Shown: piece after piece, positions 11,753 to 22,498 of the stretch
How positions within the stretch are numbered: position 1 is the first letter of the stretch
Layout of the letters: each line of letters starts with the position of its first letter
DNA from: Cephalopachus bancanus
Taxonomy: Eukaryota; Chordata; Mammalia; Primates; Tarsiidae
Direction of reading: 5' to 3'
NCBI GenBank assembly: GCA_027257055.1
Contig: JAPVLO010000122.1
Span: 1 to 64,000, forward strand
Length of the DNA stretch: 64,000 nt
Position numbers and translations under genes: made by a program
Notes under the pieces: generated by a model
Database searches by the model: none
Told to the model about the DNA's origin: nothing
The model's input: only the letters and a program-made list of their open reading frames with translations

Positions 11753-12870
11753 TCAACTGATATTTCTGTAGCTACTTGTATAACTCAAAGACAACCTTAT
11801 AAATAGCAAGCTCTACCCTTCTTTGTTAACCAAATGGAGACTAGTAGAAATAAGTGCCATGCACCTACCTAATAATAGTATAAGACAGAATTACATTTTA
11901 AAAATATTAAATTGATGCCGTTTTGGTCTCATTCCCCCTAGTAATTCCTAGTTTCCCTGAAGCTTCCTACTTACCTAGCCTGGAACAAAGAAGCCTGTTG
12001 TTGCTTCATCAGCCTGTACAAAACAAAACAGTCTGAAAGCAAAAGCCAAGGGATTGAGTTGCAAGTGCTTGAGAAAGTACAGTGATGGTTCTGTTTTGGA
12101 TTGTAACAGGATTTGATTTAGCAAATCTAAAGGTCTAAGCATAGAGCAAGCTTAAAGTAAAGGAAGAGCAACAAAAAGTAAAGGAAGATTTTTCACCCCT
12201 ATAAAGGAGGCTAAAAGACCTTCCTAGGCTTGGGAAAGGAGAGAAGTTCAAATATAAGTGAAGGGTCTGCTTCCCAGCTCCTTCCACCTTTCACCCTGGA
12301 TGAAATCCAGGCATTCCAGAATGTCCTTGTCATTCTTAGAAAATAAAAAGCCTAGATGGTCACATCAAGTTGCAAAAAAAGTTTCTATTTGGGAAATGAT
12401 CGTGTGCAATCTTAAGTACTTACCAAAACATTAAATCTGATTTGACAATTCAGCCTCACCCCTCCTTCAACTGGGGTCTTTACAGGTAGGTAACCAAAGA
12501 CTGGAACACAATCCTATTTCTCCCGCCTTGGTTTCTGCCCCCTCACTGCTGTTTGCTATCCTGCTAGCTGTGTCAGTTCTGACTACTCAAGGGCCAGAGC
12601 AGGAGGAGGAAAGAATTGAAAGGGGAGTTGGGAAAGAAAGGAAGTTACTACTTCACTGGGACTGTCATAAAATGGTCTTTGCTCTCTGGGCTGGCATATG
12701 CTTAACCTGCCTCATAAACTTCTGGTGCCCTCAGAAGTCCCCACCAGGAACATTTCATTGTGTTTCTAGTCGTGAAGTATACATTTTCCTCTGGCTAGCT
12801 GTTCAACACTCAATATTCCAGTTCATTCTCTGTCTTGAGTTTCCATCACCTAGTCCAGGCTTGGACAAAA
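11753..12870. other. Alu-free unassigned block, 1.1 kb
   Basis: No recognised repeat or gene. A plus-strand frame from 12528 would read as a signal-peptide-like stretch, but its first codon is TTG, and its C-terminal third (after about 12880) is read out of an antisense Alu, so I do not call it a gene. The block could be diverged old LTR or unique sequence. Confidence 0.5.
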
Positions 12871-13163
12871 TTTGGGGGGGGGTTGAGTTGGAGTCTCACT
12901 CTGTCGCCCAGACTGGAGTGCAGTGGGATACTCCCTGCCACCGCAGCCTTACCCTGCTAGGCTTTGGCGATCCTTCCACCTCAGCCTTCCAAGTAGCTGG
13001 ACCTATAGGTATGTGCTACCACACCCGGCTAATTTTTGATTTATTATAGAGACGAGGTCTCGCCAAGTTGGCCCGATGGGTCTCTAACCTGCAAGCTTAG
13101 GCAATCCACTCACCTCAGCCTCCCAAAGTGCTGGGATTACAGGCTGAGCCACCAAGCCTGGCT
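12871..13163 (-). mobile_element. Alu dimer with G-run in tail
   Basis: Target duplication ggcttggacaaaat on both sides. Where a T run is expected there are nine G (12874-12882). Confidence 0.95.
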
Positions 13164-13208
13164 GGCTTGGACAAAATGTAAAGAAGCTCCCTTCAATAAA
13201 TACAAAAG

Positions 13209-13500
13209 GTCGGCAGCGGTGGCTCAAGCCTATAATCCCAGCACTTTGGGAGGCCAAGGTGAGAGGATTGCCTGACCCCGCAGGTTCAAGACCAGCCCAG
13301 ACAACTTGGCAAGACTTCATCTCTACAACAAATCAAAAAATTAGCCAGATGTGGTGGCGCGTGCCTGTAGTTCCAGCTACTCGGAAGGCTGAGGCGGAAA
13401 GATCACCAGAGCCCAGCAGGTTGAGACTGCGGTGACCAGGAGGGGCCACTGCACTCCAGTCTGGGTGACAGAGTGAGACACCAACTCAAAAAAAAAAAAA
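13209..13500 (+). mobile_element. Alu dimer
   Basis: Starts gtcggcagcggtggctcaag, pure A-tail of 13; the flank after it is rich in C (ccaccccccc). Confidence 0.93.
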
Positions 13501-13887
13501 TCACCAGTCCACCCCCCCAAACCCCAACTATGTGAGATATATATCAAGACTCCTGAGGAGATCTTCTCACCATGCTTGAAATGAGAGGAAGGAATGCAGG
13601 GAGAACTTACAACAGAAGTATCTTCAAAGACATCCTCTATCCAACCCTCTCTTCCCATTTCTAAGTCTATCCCTTAAATTTCATTATGAGAAAGGTTTAG
13701 AAATTTCCCTGGAAACTTTACAAATCCTACTGTGTGATCTCACAATCCACTCTTGCCTCTGGTATTTGTGATGTTAGGACCTCAGATTAAACTTTCATTT
13801 GCAGATCTGTTATAAGTGTTTTCTTCTATTTGAGGAAACAAGTATGGATGATAAAAATTGGTTCAGTTATAGAGAAAAAAAAGAAAG
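13501..13887. other. Unassigned non-Alu sequence
   Basis: About 390 bases with no recognised feature. Confidence 0.5.
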
Positions 13888-13906
13888 TTAAACTTTTTAT
13901 TTTCTT

Positions 13907-14196
13907 TCTTTTTTTTTTTTTTTGAGTTGGAGTCTCACTCTGTTGCCCAGACTGGAGTGCCATGGCCCCTCCCGGCCACCACAGCCTTGACCTGCTGGGC
14001 TCCGGCGATCCTTCCACCTCAGCCTTCCGAGTAGCTGGAATTACAGGCATGCGCTACCATGCCTGGTTGACTTTTTGATTTATTGTAGAGATGAGGTCTC
14101 GCTGCCCAGGCGGGTCTCGAACCCACGGGCTCAGGCAATACACTCACCTCAGCCTCCCAAAGGCGTGGGATTGCAGGCTGAGCCACCGAGCCCAAC
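13907..14196 (-). mobile_element. Alu dimer, derived short-linker type
   Basis: Inserted in the target copy of the next Alu: taaactttttattttcttt occurs at 13888-13906 and again after 14196. Carries the short GTCTCGCTGCCCAGG junction. Confidence 0.95.
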
Positions 14197-14215
14197 TAAA
14201 CTTTTTATTTTCTTT

Positions 14216-14489
14216 TGTTTGTTTGTTTTTAGTGAGAGTCTCACTCTGTCACCCAGGCTGGAGTGCACCTGCTAGACTCAGGTGATCCTTCTGCCTCAGC
14301 CTTCCAAGTAGCTGAAACTACAGGCATGTGCCACCATGCCTGACTAATTTTTGTTTTTTATTTATTTATTGTACAGAAAAGATCTTGCCAATTTCCCCAA
14401 GCTGATCTCAAACCCCTGGGCTCAAACAATCCTCTCACCTACGCTTCCCAAAGTGCTGGGATTACAGAGGTGAACCACCACGCCTGGCT
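14216..14489 (-). mobile_element. Alu with internal deletion
   Basis: The outer duplication gaaagttaaacttt lies at about 13884 and again after 14489, so this older Alu arrived first and the 13907-14196 Alu then hit the same site. The right arm is shortened (ggagtgcacctgctag). Confidence 0.93.
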
Positions 14490-14529
14490 GAAAGTTAAAC
14501 TTTAAGACATTTAAGTTATAACTACATTT

Positions 14530-14636
14530 TACTTTTTTTATAGACAGAGTCTCACTATGTTGCCCAGGCTGGGCTCAAGCAAACCTCCTGCATTCCCAGC
14601 AACTGGGAATACAGGCATACACCACAGGGCCTGGCT
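14530..14636 (-). mobile_element. Alu-like monomer fragment
   Basis: About 107 bases with gagtctcactatgttgccca and a shortened end; fits an old free monomer or a deleted dimer. Confidence 0.75.
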
Positions 14637-14766
14637 AATGACCAAATTTTGACCCAACCTGATTATAATTTACCCTGGCACAATACATGCATGTAGTAGG
14701 AGAGTGTCCTGAAAAACAGGGAACCTCAAAGAACCCAGTGGAAACAGAAATCAAGAGAGGAAAGCA

Positions 14767-15052
14767 GGCCGGGCTCAGTGGCTCAGCCTGTAATCCCATG
14801 ATTTGGGAGGCCGAGGTTAGTGGATTGCCTGAGCCCGCGGGTTCAAGACCCGCCTGGGCAACTTGGCGAGACCTCATCTCTACAATAAATCCAAAAATTA
14901 GCAGGCGTGGTGGCGCACACCTGTAGTTCCAGCTACTTGGAAGGCTGAGGCGGAAGGATCGCTGAAGCCCAGCAGGTTGAGGCTGCAGTGGCCAGGAGCG
15001 GCCACTGCACTCCAGTCTGAGAGACAGAGTGAGACTCCAACTCAAAAAAAAA
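14767..15052 (+). mobile_element. Alu dimer, derived type
   Basis: First of two tail-to-head Alus inside one duplication: agaggaaagca before it, aaaggaaagca after the second. Confidence 0.95.
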
Positions 15053-15059
15053 GAGAGGA

Positions 15060-15344
15060 GCTGGGCTCGGTGGCTCAGCCTGTAATCCCGTGCCTTTGGG
15101 AGGCTGAGGTGAGTGAATTGCCTAAGCCCGCGGGTTCGAGACCCACCTGGGCAACGAGACCTCATCTCTACAATAAATCAAAAAAATTAGCCGGGTGTGG
15201 TAGTGCGGGCCTGTAGTTCCAGCTACTTGGAAGGCTGAGGTGGAAGGGTTGCCGGAGCCCAGCAGGTCGAGGCTGCACTGGCCGGGAGCGGCCACTGCAC
15301 TCCAGTCAGGGCGGCAGTGAGACTCCAACTCAAAAAAAAAAAAA
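15060..15344 (+). mobile_element. Alu dimer, derived short-linker type
   Basis: Follows the preceding Alu with only agagagga between. Carries GGGCAACGAGACC and a tail of 13 A. Confidence 0.95.
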
Positions 15345-15757
15345 GAAAGGAAAGCAATAGAGTGAAGGAGCAAGCAAGTTGGTGATCATCTGTAAAAAGA
15401 TTAGGCTTCCTCTCCCCCATCAACATCAGAAATAGTTTCTGTAACTATAGTTTCTGCAGCCCCAGAAAGACACAGAGAGGATAACTTAATCAATCAGTTG
15501 ATGGCCATTGCTGGGTATGTAGCTTCAACTGAAGCCAGAGCATTCATAGCCAAAGAACAAAAAAAAAGCAACGTCAGGAAACAGGGAAGAGAGGGAATGG
15601 TTCAACTGCAGTGAATTGAAAGGAAGTTCTTACTTGCTACTTGCTGGGCATCTCAGGAAATGAACACTGAAGCTGGATGATTAAAATGCAGAGTGAGTGT
15701 ATATGCTCAAAGGATTAAATCCCCAGCTCGAAGAAGAGTTAGGTAGTATCATTTTCT
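15345..15757. other. Unassigned non-Alu sequence
   Basis: About 400 purine-rich bases with no recognised feature. Confidence 0.5.
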
Positions 15758-16073
15758 TTTCTTTTCTTTTCTTTTGAGTAAGAGTCTTTCTCTGTCGCCC
15801 AGTTGGAGTCTCACTCTGTCACCCAGACTAGCGTGCAGTGGCCACTCCCGGCCACCGCAGCCTCGACCTGCTGGGCTCCGGCGATCCTTCCGCTTCAGCC
15901 TTCTGAGTAGCTGGAACTACAGGCGCGCTACCACGCCCCGCTAATTTTTTGATTTATTGTAGAGATGAGTTCTCACCAATTGCCCAGGCGGGTCTCGAAC
16001 CCACGGGCTCAGGCAATCCACTCACCTCAGCCTCCCAAAGCCGTGGGATTATAGTCTGAGCCACCGAACCCAG
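15758..16073 (-). mobile_element. Alu with a tandem duplication at its 3' end
   Basis: Target duplication gtagtatcattttct. The antisense start is present twice in a row (gtaagagtctttctctgtcg, then gttggagtctcactctgtca), a local duplication of about 30 bases. Tail is (TTTTC)n. Confidence 0.94.
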
Positions 16074-16187
16074 TAGTAGTATCATTTTCTACCAAATATA
16101 ACCAATAGGTTGTGCAGCTTGGAGTCACACACAAGTTCTGTGGGAGGCGAAACCTTGAAATGCTTGATACAATTCTGTTTATTAATC

Positions 16188-16471
16188 TTTTTTTTTTTTG
16201 AGTTGGAGTTTCACTTTGTTGCCCAGGCTGGAGTGCAGTGGCCACCGCAGCCTCGACCTGCTGAGCTCAGGCGATCCTTCTACTTCAGCCTTCCAAGTAA
16301 CTGGAACTACAGGCACACGCCACCATGCCCAGCTAATTTTTCCTGATTTATTGTAGAGAGGAAGTCTCACCAAGTTGCCCAGGCTGGTCTCGAACCCCTG
16401 GGCTCAGGCAATCCTCTCACCTCAGCCTCTCAAAGTGCTGGTATTACAGGCGTGAGCCACCACGCCAGGCC
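16188..16471 (-). mobile_element. Alu dimer
   Basis: Antisense copy, short aatctt flank on both sides. It sits within the target site of the following Alu. Confidence 0.92.
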
Positions 16472-16484
16472 AATCTTCTTTTTT

Positions 16485-16758
16485 ACATTTAATTTTATTT
16501 ATTTATTTATTTGAGACAGGGTCTTGCTCTGCTGCCCAAGCAGGAGTGCAGTGGTGCAATCCTGGCTCACTGCAGGCTCAACCTCCTGGGCTCAGATGAT
16601 CCTTCTGCCTCAGCCTCCTGAGCAGCTTGATCTACAGGCACACGCCGCCATACCCAGCTAATTTTTGCCCAGGCTGGTCTCGAACTCCAGGGCTCCAGCA
16701 ATCCTCCCACCTCAGTCTCCCAAAGTGCTGGAATGACAGGAGTGGGCTACATCTGACC
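16485..16758 (-). mobile_element. Older Alu with linker deletion
   Basis: Starts in (TTTA)n; gctaatttttgcccaggc shows that the linker and part of the left arm are lost. Flanking attaatctt copies lie at about 16181 and after 16758. Confidence 0.9.
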
Positions 16759-16916
16759 TCATTAATCTTCTTAATTTAGTGTCTGTTTTACAAGCTCTGT
16801 TTAAGATATCACCAAGATTGCTAGAAAAAGGGAATGATATCACCCAGCAATACTCCATGAAAACTGGGAGGAATTCATGAATGACTACAAAATATAAGAA
16901 GAACATTAGTATTTTA

Positions 16917-17034
16917 CAGTCATGCAATGCTCAATGATGGGGAGACATTCTGAGACTATTAGGCAATATTGGCATTGTGCGATCATTCTAGAGCGTACTT
17001 ACATACACCTCGATGGATAGCCTATTACACTGTG
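16917..17034 (+). mobile_element. DNA transposon fragment, hAT-like
   Basis: Begins CAGTCATG and continues caatgatggggagacattct, gcattgtgcgatcat and gcgtacttacatacacctcg, matching my memory of one end of a mammalian CAG-ended element (Zaphod-like). Family name not verified. Confidence 0.55.
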
Positions 17035-17110
17035 GTGTCCGAGTGTGTGCCACTGCACTCCAGCCTGGGCAACACAGTGAGAATACGACTCTAAAGAAAT
17101 AAATAAAAGT
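17035..17110 (+). mobile_element. Alu 3' fragment
   Basis: Only the last part of a right arm remains (gtgccactgcactccagcct) with an AAATAAATAAA tail. Confidence 0.85.
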
Positions 17111-17114
17111 TTCC

Positions 17115-17407
17115 GGCCAAGCTCGGTGGCTCAGCCTATAATGCCACTGTATGGGAGACCGAGGTGAGAGGATTACCTGAGTCCGCGGGTTCAAGAACCG
17201 CCTGGGCAATTTGGCGAGATCTCATGTCTACAATAAATCAAAAAAAATTAGCCGGGAGTGGTAGCGCATGCCTGTAGTTCCAGCTACTTGGAAGGCTGAG
17301 GCGGAAGAATCGCCGGAGCCCAGCAGGCTGAGGTTGTGGTGGCCATGAGTGTGCCACTGCCCTCTAGCCTGTGCAACAGTGAGACTCTGCATAAAAAAAA
17401 AAAAAAA
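17115..17407 (+). mobile_element. Alu dimer, derived type
   Basis: Starts ggccaagctcggtggctcag, directly after the preceding fragment. Confidence 0.94.
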
Positions 17408-17420
17408 GCCACCATTACCA

Positions 17421-17730
17421 GCCAGGCACAGTGTCTCATGCCTGTAATTCCAGTACTTTGGGAGGTTGAGGTGGGAGGATTGCTTGAGGCCAGAAGTTCT
17501 AGACCAGCCTGGGCAAAATAATGAGATCTCATCTTTACAAAAATGTTTTAAAAATTAGTTGAGTGTGGTGGTGTGGCGCCTGTAGCCCCAGCTACTCCAG
17601 GAGGTGTAAGGATCCCCTGAGTCCAGGAGGTCAAGGTTGTAGTGAGCCATGATTGTGCCACTGCACTCCTGCCTGGGCAACAGAGTGAGACCCTGACTCA
17701 AAAATTAAATTAAATTAAATTAAATTAAAA
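17421..17730 (+). mobile_element. Older Alu with (AAATT)n tail
   Basis: AluJ-like left arm (gaggattgcttgaggccaga). The tail is five AAATT units (17703-17728). Flanked by ccaccattacc and ccaccatacc. Confidence 0.93.
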
Positions 17731-17763
17731 CCACCATACCATCCTTTGCCATCACTTAAATAA

Positions 17764-18050
17764 GCCGGGCTCGGTGGCTCAGCCTGTAATCCCGCGCCTT
17801 TGGGAGGCTGAGGTGAGTGGATTGCCTGAGCCCGCACATTCGAGACCCGCCTGGGCAGCGAGACCTCATCTCTACAATAAATCAAAAAATCAGCCGGGCG
17901 TGGTAGCGTATGCCTGTACTTCTGGCTACTTGGAAGGCTGAGGCGGCAGGATCGCCGGAGCCCAGCAGGTCGAGGCTGCGGTGGCCAGGAGCAGCCACTG
18001 CACTCCAGTCTGGGCGACAGAGTAAGACTCCAACTCAAAAAAAAAAAAAA
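17764..18050 (+). mobile_element. Alu dimer, derived short-linker type
   Basis: Near-consensus member of the group with GGGCAGCGAGACC, AAAAAATCAGCCGGGCG and CCCGCGCCTTTGGG. Many CpGs survive, so it is among the younger copies. Confidence 0.96.
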
Positions 18051-18255
18051 TACATACAATAATGTCTTAAGTTCGTATCTTTTTTTTTTTTTTGTCTTCA
18101 CTCCCCATTTTGAGTTATCAGGCAAAGAAAGGCAAGGCTTCTCTGGGACTAAGCCCTCTGCTTAGTTTTAGAAGCTGGTGATTATACAGAACACCTTAAG
18201 CCTATCCAGTCTTCCTAACAATCTATCTTTTAGGCAGTCGTGTTGATACATTGTA

Positions 18256-18551
18256 TTTTTTGTTTGTTTTTTGAGTTGGAGTCTCACTCTGTTGTCCAGG
18301 CTGGCATGCAGTGGCATGCTCATGGCACCACAGGCTCGACCTGCTGGGTTCAGGTGATCCTTTTGCCTCAGCCTTCCAAGTAGCTGGAGCTACAGGAGCA
18401 AGCTACCATGCCTGACTAATTTTTTTTTTCTTGGTAGAGATGAGGTCTTGCCAAGATGCCCAGGTTGGTCTCAAATCCCTGGTCTCAGGTAATCCTCTTG
18501 CTTCGGCCTCCCAAAGTGCTGGGATTACAGGCTTGAGCCACTGCGCTTGGC
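18256..18551 (-). mobile_element. Alu dimer
   Basis: acattgtatt before and acattgttatt after the element form the target duplication. Confidence 0.93.
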
Positions 18552-18552
18552 G

Positions 18553-18955
18553 AAACATTGTTATTGGCTGCCCATGACAACTTCCAGCACATCACTGGGA
18601 GGCATGTTTATTAGTATACTGTTATCATACAACCATGACAACCTCCAGCCCACCACCTGAGATCATGAGACGCTGATGCCTGGCGATGTCAAGATACTGG
18701 ATTCATATGACTACTATGGAAACCAAAGAATACAACTCTGGACATTCCTTTTGGCCCAGACCTCCTCCAGTCTACCTTTACTTTAAAAGACCCTTAAATA
18801 CACCTAGTTTCCATACTCTCCTGAGTGCTGGCCCCTTTCCATCTGTGAAAGATGAATAATAAACTTTACTTCCTTCTACTTTCCTTTCTGTTGCAATTTT
18901 GCATTATTCCCATAGCACCATTCCACTTTGACACAGTTTACCCTTTCAACATTGT
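18553..18955 (+). mobile_element. LTR-like element (solo LTR)
   Basis: About 400 bases with the order expected of a retroviral LTR. A region rich in ccatgacaacctccagc is followed by a TATA-like acccttaaatac (about 18791-18802), then gagtgctggcccctttcca, a polyadenylation signal in gatgaataataaacttt (about 18849-18866) and a short U5-like stretch ending in CA. No gag, pol or env sequence is attached. The family is unassigned and the 5' limit is uncertain. Confidence 0.55.
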
Positions 18956-19729
18956 TAATAGGCAAGTGAACAATGACTATTGCTAAAGAAACGGAAAAAT
19001 ATGTATTCACTTTGAAATATTTTTTCTTTAATCTTCACCGTTGATAGAAAGCACCATATTGCATAGAATCACTTCACCCCAGTCTTAAAAATATATATAT
19101 TTTTTCTGACCATATATTTGCTTGGATTGAAAGGCATTTATTCTACATTCCTCTTTGATATAATGGATGCAACAAAGCACTCCAGTTTCTAGCAAGTCCC
19201 CTTTTGTGGTTTCTTGAGGTATCATTTGCTGCTCCCTGATTACCAGCAGACCCTGACTGTCTTCTTGTAGCAGAGAAAGAAGCCCAGTACTTTGGAGGAT
19301 AGCCACCCTGCCCACAACTCCACAAAAAAGGCAAAAAGAAAATGCCCACACCTTTATTTAGTAAATTCAGCAAACTGTTCTATGGATGTCTTTACCAGAT
19401 TATACAAGTATAAGCCATGTTTATAATGTCAACTCTATTCCCAATTAACATGAATTAGCAATGCTAAACAGCATTGACAGTGAAAGGAAAGAAACACAAA
19501 TGCTCCGAGGTTATTAGGGATGTTTTGAAGTTGTGTAACCCGGAGGAATGAATTCATATCTCATAGGAGAGTTTACATTTACAAGGTTGGTTTAGAAAGT
19601 AACTATGACATACACCAGAATGTGAATGCCTCGCGAGACTGAGAGTGCTTTGGGGATTAGAAGACTGAAAACACATGGAGTAGAGGAATCATGAAATACC
19701 TCATGGAAAAAGAGGCAACACATAGACTT
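18956..19729. other. Alu-free unassigned block, 0.77 kb
   Basis: A minus-strand frame of 88 codons (19085-19351) has no recognisable domain. A short string near 19580 (aaggttggtttagaaagtaa) recalls a mariner-type end, but no partner end is visible. Confidence 0.45.
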
Positions 19730-20028
19730 CTTTTTTTTTTTTTTTTTTTTTGAGTCGTAGTATCACTCTGTCATCCAGGTTGGAGTGAAGTAGCATGCTC
19801 ACAGCCACCACAGTCTTGACTTGCTGTGCTCAGGCAATCTTTCCACTTCAGCCTTCCAAATAGCTGGAACTGCAGGGGCATGCCACCACAATTAATTTTT
19901 TATTTATTATATAGATGAGGTGTTACCAAGTTGCCCAGGCTGGTCTGGAACCCCTGGACTCAGGCAATCCTCTCGCTTCCCCTTCCCAAAGTGCTGAGAT
20001 CATAGGTGTGAGCCACCACACCCAGCTT
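19730..20028 (-). mobile_element. Alu dimer
   Basis: acatagactt is repeated on both sides; long T run at the start. Confidence 0.95.
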
Positions 20029-20053
20029 ATACATAGACTTAAAAATAACTGCT

Positions 20054-20335
20054 TGCTCAGGCATGGTGACTCACACTTATAATCCCAGTGCTTTGGGAGG
20101 CCAAGGTGAGAGAATTACCTGAGCCCAAGGGTTTGAGACCAGCCTGGGCAGCATGGTAACACCTCATCTCTACAATAAATCAAAAAATTAGCTGGGCATG
20201 GTGGCATGTACCTGTAGTTCCAGCTACTTGGAAGACTGAGGAGGAAGGATCACCTGAGCCCAGCAGGTAGAGGTTGTGGTGGCCATGAGCGTGCGACTAC
20301 CCTCCAGACTAGGCAACAGAGTGAGACCCCAACAT

Positions 20336-20383
<48 letters not shown>
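20054..20383 (+). mobile_element. Alu dimer with (CA)n tail
   Basis: The A-tail is replaced by about 22 CA units (20339-20382). Flanked by aactgctt and cactgctt. Confidence 0.94.
20339..20382. repeat. (CA)n microsatellite
   Basis: Uninterrupted CA dinucleotides at the Alu 3' end; likely polymorphic in length. Confidence 0.96.
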
Positions 20384-20386
<3 letters not shown>

Positions 20387-20666
20387 TTAAGGTTACACCC
20401 TGAAACAGAAATGGATGCTTAAGATTTTTGACAGACAATAGCATTGAAGAGGGAAAAGAAAACAAGCAAACCATAAGAAAAAAAAGGAAGGAAAAATCCC
20501 AAAAATTCAGAGAGAGGAGAGGAATGCAGGAAAGAAAACTAACAAAGAAAAACTGACAACGAAGAGACTTAGATAAGTAAGAGAGGTGTGTTCTGAAAAA
20601 AAATAGGTACTATATAGATAATCCAGAAATAAGAAAGAAAGCTTGGCAATTAAAAACCTATGTGTG

Positions 20667-20978
20667 GCTGGGCGTGGTGGCTCAAACCTATACGCCTATA
20701 ATCCCAGCACTTTGGGAGGTGGAGGTGAGAGGATTGCCTGAGCCCCAGAGTTCAAGATCAGCCTGGGCAACTTGGCGAGACCTCATCTCTACAATAAATC
20801 AAAAAATTAGTCTGCTGTGGTGGCACGTGCTTGTAGCTCCAGCTACTTGGAAGGCTAAGGCAGAAGGATCACCTGAGCCCAGCAGGTGAAGGCTATGGTA
20901 GCCGTGAGCATGCCACTGCACTCCAGCCTGGGCGAGAGAGTAAGACTCCGACTCAACACCAACAACAACCAAAAAAAC
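20667..20978 (+). mobile_element. Alu dimer
   Basis: Left arm has a small insertion (aacctatacgcctataat). Tail is (CAACAA)-rich. Flanks cctatgtgtg and ccctgtgcac. Confidence 0.93.
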
Positions 20979-21104
20979 CCTGTGCACTCAGGGCCAACAC
21001 AGTGGCTCACACCCGTAATCCTAGCACTTTGAGAGTCTAAGACAGGAAGATGACTTAAGGTCAGGAGTCTGGAAACTAGCCTGGGTAGCAAAGCCAGACC
21101 CCTG

Positions 21105-21270
21105 TTTCTCTGTTTCTTCTTCTTCTTCCTCTTCTTCCTCTTCCTCTTCCTCTTCTCTTCTTCTTCCTCTTCCTCTTCCTCCTTCTATTTCTTCTTCTTC
21201 TTCCTCTTCCTCCTCCTCCTCTTCTTTTTCTTCTTCCTCTTCTTCCTGCTCCTCTCCTCCTTCTTCTTTA
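21105..21270. repeat. Polypyrimidine tract, (CTT/CCT)n
   Basis: About 165 bases of almost pure T and C on the + strand, in mixed CTT and CCT units. It is the expanded tail of the antisense Alu that follows. Long mirror-like purine/pyrimidine tracts of this kind can form triplex DNA. Confidence 0.95.
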
Positions 21271-21553
21271 CTGAGTTGGAGTCTCACTCTGTTGCCCAGG
21301 CTGGAGTACAGTGGCACGCTCACAGCCACTGCAGCCGCAATCTGCTGGGCTCAGGTGATCCTTCCACCTCAGTCTTCCAAGTAGCTGGAATTACAGTTGT
21401 GCACCACCATGCCTGGCTAATTTTTTTTTTTATTGTAGAAACAAGGTCTCCCCATGTTGCCCAGGTTGGTCTCCAACCCGTGGGCTCAAGCAATCCTCTC
21501 ACCTCAGCCTCCCAAAGTGCTGGGATTACAGGTTTGAGCCACGATGCCTGGCT
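21271..21553 (-). mobile_element. Alu nested in an older Alu
   Basis: Antisense body after the polypyrimidine tail, ending gatgcctggctg. Confidence 0.94.
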
Positions 21554-21870
21554 GCTAGACACTGTTTCTACAAAAAAATAAAATAAAAATTAGCTGCATG
21601 TGGTGATACATGCCTATAGTCCTAGCTACTAGGGAAGCTGAGGCAAGAGAATCACTTGTGCTCAGGAGTTTGGAGCTTCAGTAAGCTATCATGCACTCCA
21701 ACCTAGGCAAGAGTAAGACACTGTCTCTAAAAAAAATAAATCTATGTATTCAAACTTTGAAAATAAAATAAAAGGATTGGAAAAATAAAGTATTCCCAAA
21801 AAGTAGGAAAAAAGAACAGAGAAATTGGTGGAAGATGAAACAAACAAAAAATAGGAAAATCAAAATATCA

Positions 21871-22150
21871 GCCGGGCTCAGTGACTCAGCCTGTAATCCC
21901 GCACCTTTGGGAGGCTGAGGTGAGTGGATTGCCTGAGCCCGTGGGTTTGAGACCTGCCTGGGCAGCGAGACCTCATCTCTACAATAAATCAAAAAATCAT
22001 CCAGGCGTGTAATTCCGGCTACTCGGAAGGCTAAGGCGGAGGGTTCGCCGGAGCCCAGCAGGTCGAGGCTGCGGTGGCCAGGAGCGGCCACTGCACTCGA
22101 GTCTGGGCGTCAAAGTGAGACTCCAACTCAAAAAAAAAAAAAGAAAAAGA
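21871..22150 (+). mobile_element. Alu dimer, derived short-linker type
   Basis: Target duplication gaaaatcaaaatatca / gaaaatcaaaagatca. Part of the linker-to-right-arm junction is deleted (aaaatcatccaggcgtgta). Confidence 0.95.
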
Positions 22151-22498
22151 AAAGAAAATCAAAAGATCAATCCTAGTTGTTGAACATGTGAGTACTTCTG
22201 CAGTACAAGGAAGGAAAACAATTTAAATGAAAGGAGAAAAAAAGTGACAAATCTAAGAAATAATTCAAGAAAAGTAGTGGAATCAAAGTACATTACTCTG
22301 CAGGCTAAAAAGACTCACCAGGTGACCAGCACAATTAATTTTTAAAGTTTCATTCCAAGAACAGCATCACACAATGACTTATAGTGAAAATTCTTTAAGT
22401 CTTCGGAAAAGAGAAGAAAACATCATGTGCAAATGAACAGAAATGGGTGGCCTTGAACTTCTCAATAATGACAAAAGATCAGAAGTGTTAAAATTTTT
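22151..22498. other. Unassigned non-Alu sequence
   Basis: About 350 A-rich bases with no recognised feature. Confidence 0.45.

Larger units (their letters stand above)
20991..21739 (+). mobile_element. Older Alu split by an antisense Alu
   Basis: Left arm 20991-21108, right arm 21554-21739. The halves join at the linker (agacccctgtttct and agacactgtttct are the copies of the target). Confidence 0.9.

Noticed and set aside
12528..13049. 173-codon plus-strand frame with a signal-peptide-like start
   Set aside because: The first codon is TTG, the last third is translated from an antisense Alu, and no domain is recognised. Likely chance.
14635..15165. 176-codon minus-strand frame, the longest in the window
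   Set aside because: It is read through two Alu elements (repeated SHRAQ and SSWNYR type Alu peptides), so it is repeat-derived.
19570..19610. Mariner/MADE1-like terminal string
   Set aside because: Only one short, imperfect end is seen and no inverted partner or TA duplication.
21021..21329. Acidic glutamate-rich minus-strand frame
   Set aside because: It is only the translation of the (CTT/CCT)n polypyrimidine tract.
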